Assembly (NCBI GenBank): GCA_003557605.1
Contig: PWNW01000147.1
Span: 1 to 5,933 of the forward strand
Length of the DNA: 5,933 nt
Source: Spirochaetaceae bacterium
GTDB lineage: Bacteria; Spirochaetota; Spirochaetia; PWKH01
Direction: 5' to 3'
Both the position numbers and the translations under genes were made by a program. Under the pieces are notes generated by a model. That model was given only the letters and a program-made list of their open reading frames with translations. It had not been told where the DNA came from and ran no database searches. Of the stretch, positions 5,007-5,933 are shown one piece after another (position 1 is the first letter of the stretch; each line of letters starts with the position of its first letter).

Positions 5007-5017
5007 AGGATCTTTGT

Positions 5018-5933
5018 ATGATACGAGCTGGAATTATCGGAGCATCCGGGTACACCGGACAGGAGCTGATCAGAATACTGAGCAGGCATCCCGAAACTGA
5101 ACTGGTGAGGGCAACATCAAGAACCCTGGCAGGCATCCCCGTCGCGCAGGAGTACGGAAACCTTGGCACGGTCACCGACCTGGTGTTCTCCAACCTCCCG
5201 CTTGAAGAAGCGGCACAGGACTGAGATGTCCTGTTTCTCTGCCTTCCCCACGGCGAGGCCTCCTCGAAGGTGAGCAGCAGGGTACTGGAACGTACGGTGA
5301 TCATTGATCTCGGTGCAGACTTCCGCCTGAAGGACCGGGGGGTGTACGAGACATGGTATAAAACCGTGCATGAAACCCCTGAACTGCTGGGTCAGTCGGT
5401 GTACGGACTTCCGGAACTGCACAAAGACAGTATTGCATCAGCACAGCTGATTGCAAATCCCGGCTGCTACACTACCTGCGCCATTCTTTCACTGGCACCG
5501 CTGATGAAGCATGGGCTCATTGATCCTGCATCGGTGATCATTGATGCCAAATCGGGTGTTTCAGGTGCTGGAAGGACCGCAAAGACTGCGATGATGTTCT
5601 GCGAGTGCAATGAGTCCATCAAACCCTATGGGGTGACCACCCACAGGCATACCCCGGAAATTGAGCAGGAGCTCTCCCTGGTGGCCGGAACCGGGGTCAC
5701 CGTATCCTTTACTCCCCATCTTGTTCCCATGAACCGGGGAATTCTCACCACTTCCTATGCTGCTCCCATCAGCGGGGAGACACCGGAGAGCATCAGGGCC
5801 ATCTACGAAGAGTTTTTCTCTGATGCGCCCTTTGTCAGGATACTTCCTGAAGGAGTGTGGCCAGAAACCAGATGGACCGCAGGCAGCAACTTCTGCGACA
5901 TCTCCGCTGCTGTTGATCAACGGACCGGCAGGG
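5018..5933 (+). pseudogene. argC: argC, N-acetyl-gamma-glutamyl-phosphate reductase, with in-frame TGA at codon 69; 3' end beyond window
   Basis: ArgC reduces N-acetylglutamyl-5-phosphate to the semialdehyde with NADPH, the third step of arginine synthesis, in the cytoplasm. The start has AAGGA seven bases upstream and gives MIRAGIIGASGYTGQEL, containing the GASGYTG nucleotide-binding loop (8-14). The reading frame continues through LPHGEAS (77-83), DLGADFR, YGLPEL, and NPGCYTT with catalytic Cys150. SGVSGAGR, THRHTPE (His211), TPHLVPMNRG and AGSNFCDI follow up to the edge at codon 305. About 40 residues are missing relative to a 345-residue relative. The only defect is TGA at 5222-5224 within AQD-stop-DVLFLCLPHG, where E. 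coli ArgC has Val and B. subtilis Ile. No frameshift is involved. Without readthrough, a 68-residue fragment lacking the catalytic domain results. It may be a nonsense mutation, a sequencing error or a recoded codon. The identity is certain; functional state is not. Confidence 0.85.
5230..5281 (+). other. Imperfect stem-loop just downstream of the in-frame TGA in argC
   Basis: Starting five bases after the TGA, segments can pair in order: CCTG (5230-5233) with CAGG (5278-5281), CTC (5237-5239) with GAG (5272-5274), CCTTC (5242-5246) with GAAGG (5266-5270), and GAGG (5255-5258) with CCTC (5262-5265), leaving a CCT loop. Bacterial SECIS elements sit in this range, but they normally have a G early in the apical loop, which this lacks. 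The bases also encode conserved ArgC residues, so the structure may be incidental. Confidence 0.2.

Noticed and set aside
4949..5017. GTG start adding 23 residues to ArgC
   Set aside because: The added residues lie over promoter and ARG-box-like sequence. The ATG at 5018 has AAGGA at good spacing and gives the normal ArgC N-terminus.
5222..5224. Programmed frameshift or reassigned UGA codon in argC
   Set aside because: The frame is the same on both sides, so no shift is needed. TGA ends the DUF2089 gene in a normal ATGA overlap, so general reassignment does not fit.
5561..5920. Minus-strand open frame within argC
   Set aside because: It lies opposite strongly conserved ArgC motifs and encodes nothing recognisable.

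Overview
The window looks like a stretch of bacterial chromosome. Coding GC is moderate (by eye in the mid-50s percent) and the intergenic gaps are very AT-rich. Six genes are packed tightly with short gaps, and I see no transposase, integrase, phage gene, tRNA, rRNA or CRISPR array. Protein content is compatible with many free-living bacteria. My weak guess is a spirochaete or a similar deep-branching Gram-negative, but no gene here settles it. TGA is used as a genuine stop in at least one gene (the DUF2089 gene, ATGA overlap), so the standard code applies.

Layout, left to right. (1) Positions 88-1326, minus strand: a YihY/UPF0761 (BrkB-like) six-helix membrane protein with a cytoplasmic C-terminal winged-helix-like tail, followed by a candidate hairpin terminator. 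(2) A 141-bp divergent promoter region. (3) Positions 1468-2502, plus strand: a CaCA-family sodium/calcium antiporter (YrbG-like). Its stop codon overlaps, in a CTAG tetranucleotide, the stop codon of the convergent gene. (4) Positions 4255 down to 2499, minus strand: a probable three-gene operon. It encodes a DUF2089 zinc-ribbon/HTH protein, a SHOCT-like small protein (4-nt ATGA overlap), and, after a 66-nt gap, a monoacylglycerol-lipase/lysophospholipase-like alpha/beta hydrolase. (5) A 138-bp divergent gap (4256-4393), about 96% AT over its core. It carries a near-perfect 21-bp direct repeat and a perfect inverted repeat. (6) Positions 4394-4912, plus strand: a YfcE-family metallophosphoesterase. 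(7) A 105-bp AT-rich gap with a large palindrome and sequences resembling ArgR operators (ARG boxes). (8) From 5018 past the right edge, plus strand: argC (N-acetyl-gamma-glutamyl-phosphate reductase), intact in frame except for a TGA at codon 69.

How they may work together. The DUF2089 protein is probably a DNA-binding regulator. The repeats in front of it overlie its own likely promoter and the start region of the divergent phosphoesterase gene, so it may control both. The DUF2089 C-terminus and the SHOCT-like N-terminus carry the same short helical-hairpin motif, which suggests the two products interact. A lipase in the same operon hints at a membrane or lipid job, but that is inference. 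argC appears to start an arginine-regulated operon continuing beyond the window.

Most worth checking: the in-frame TGA in argC (nonsense mutation, sequencing error or recoding), and the paired operator-like repeats between the DUF2089 operon and yfcE.
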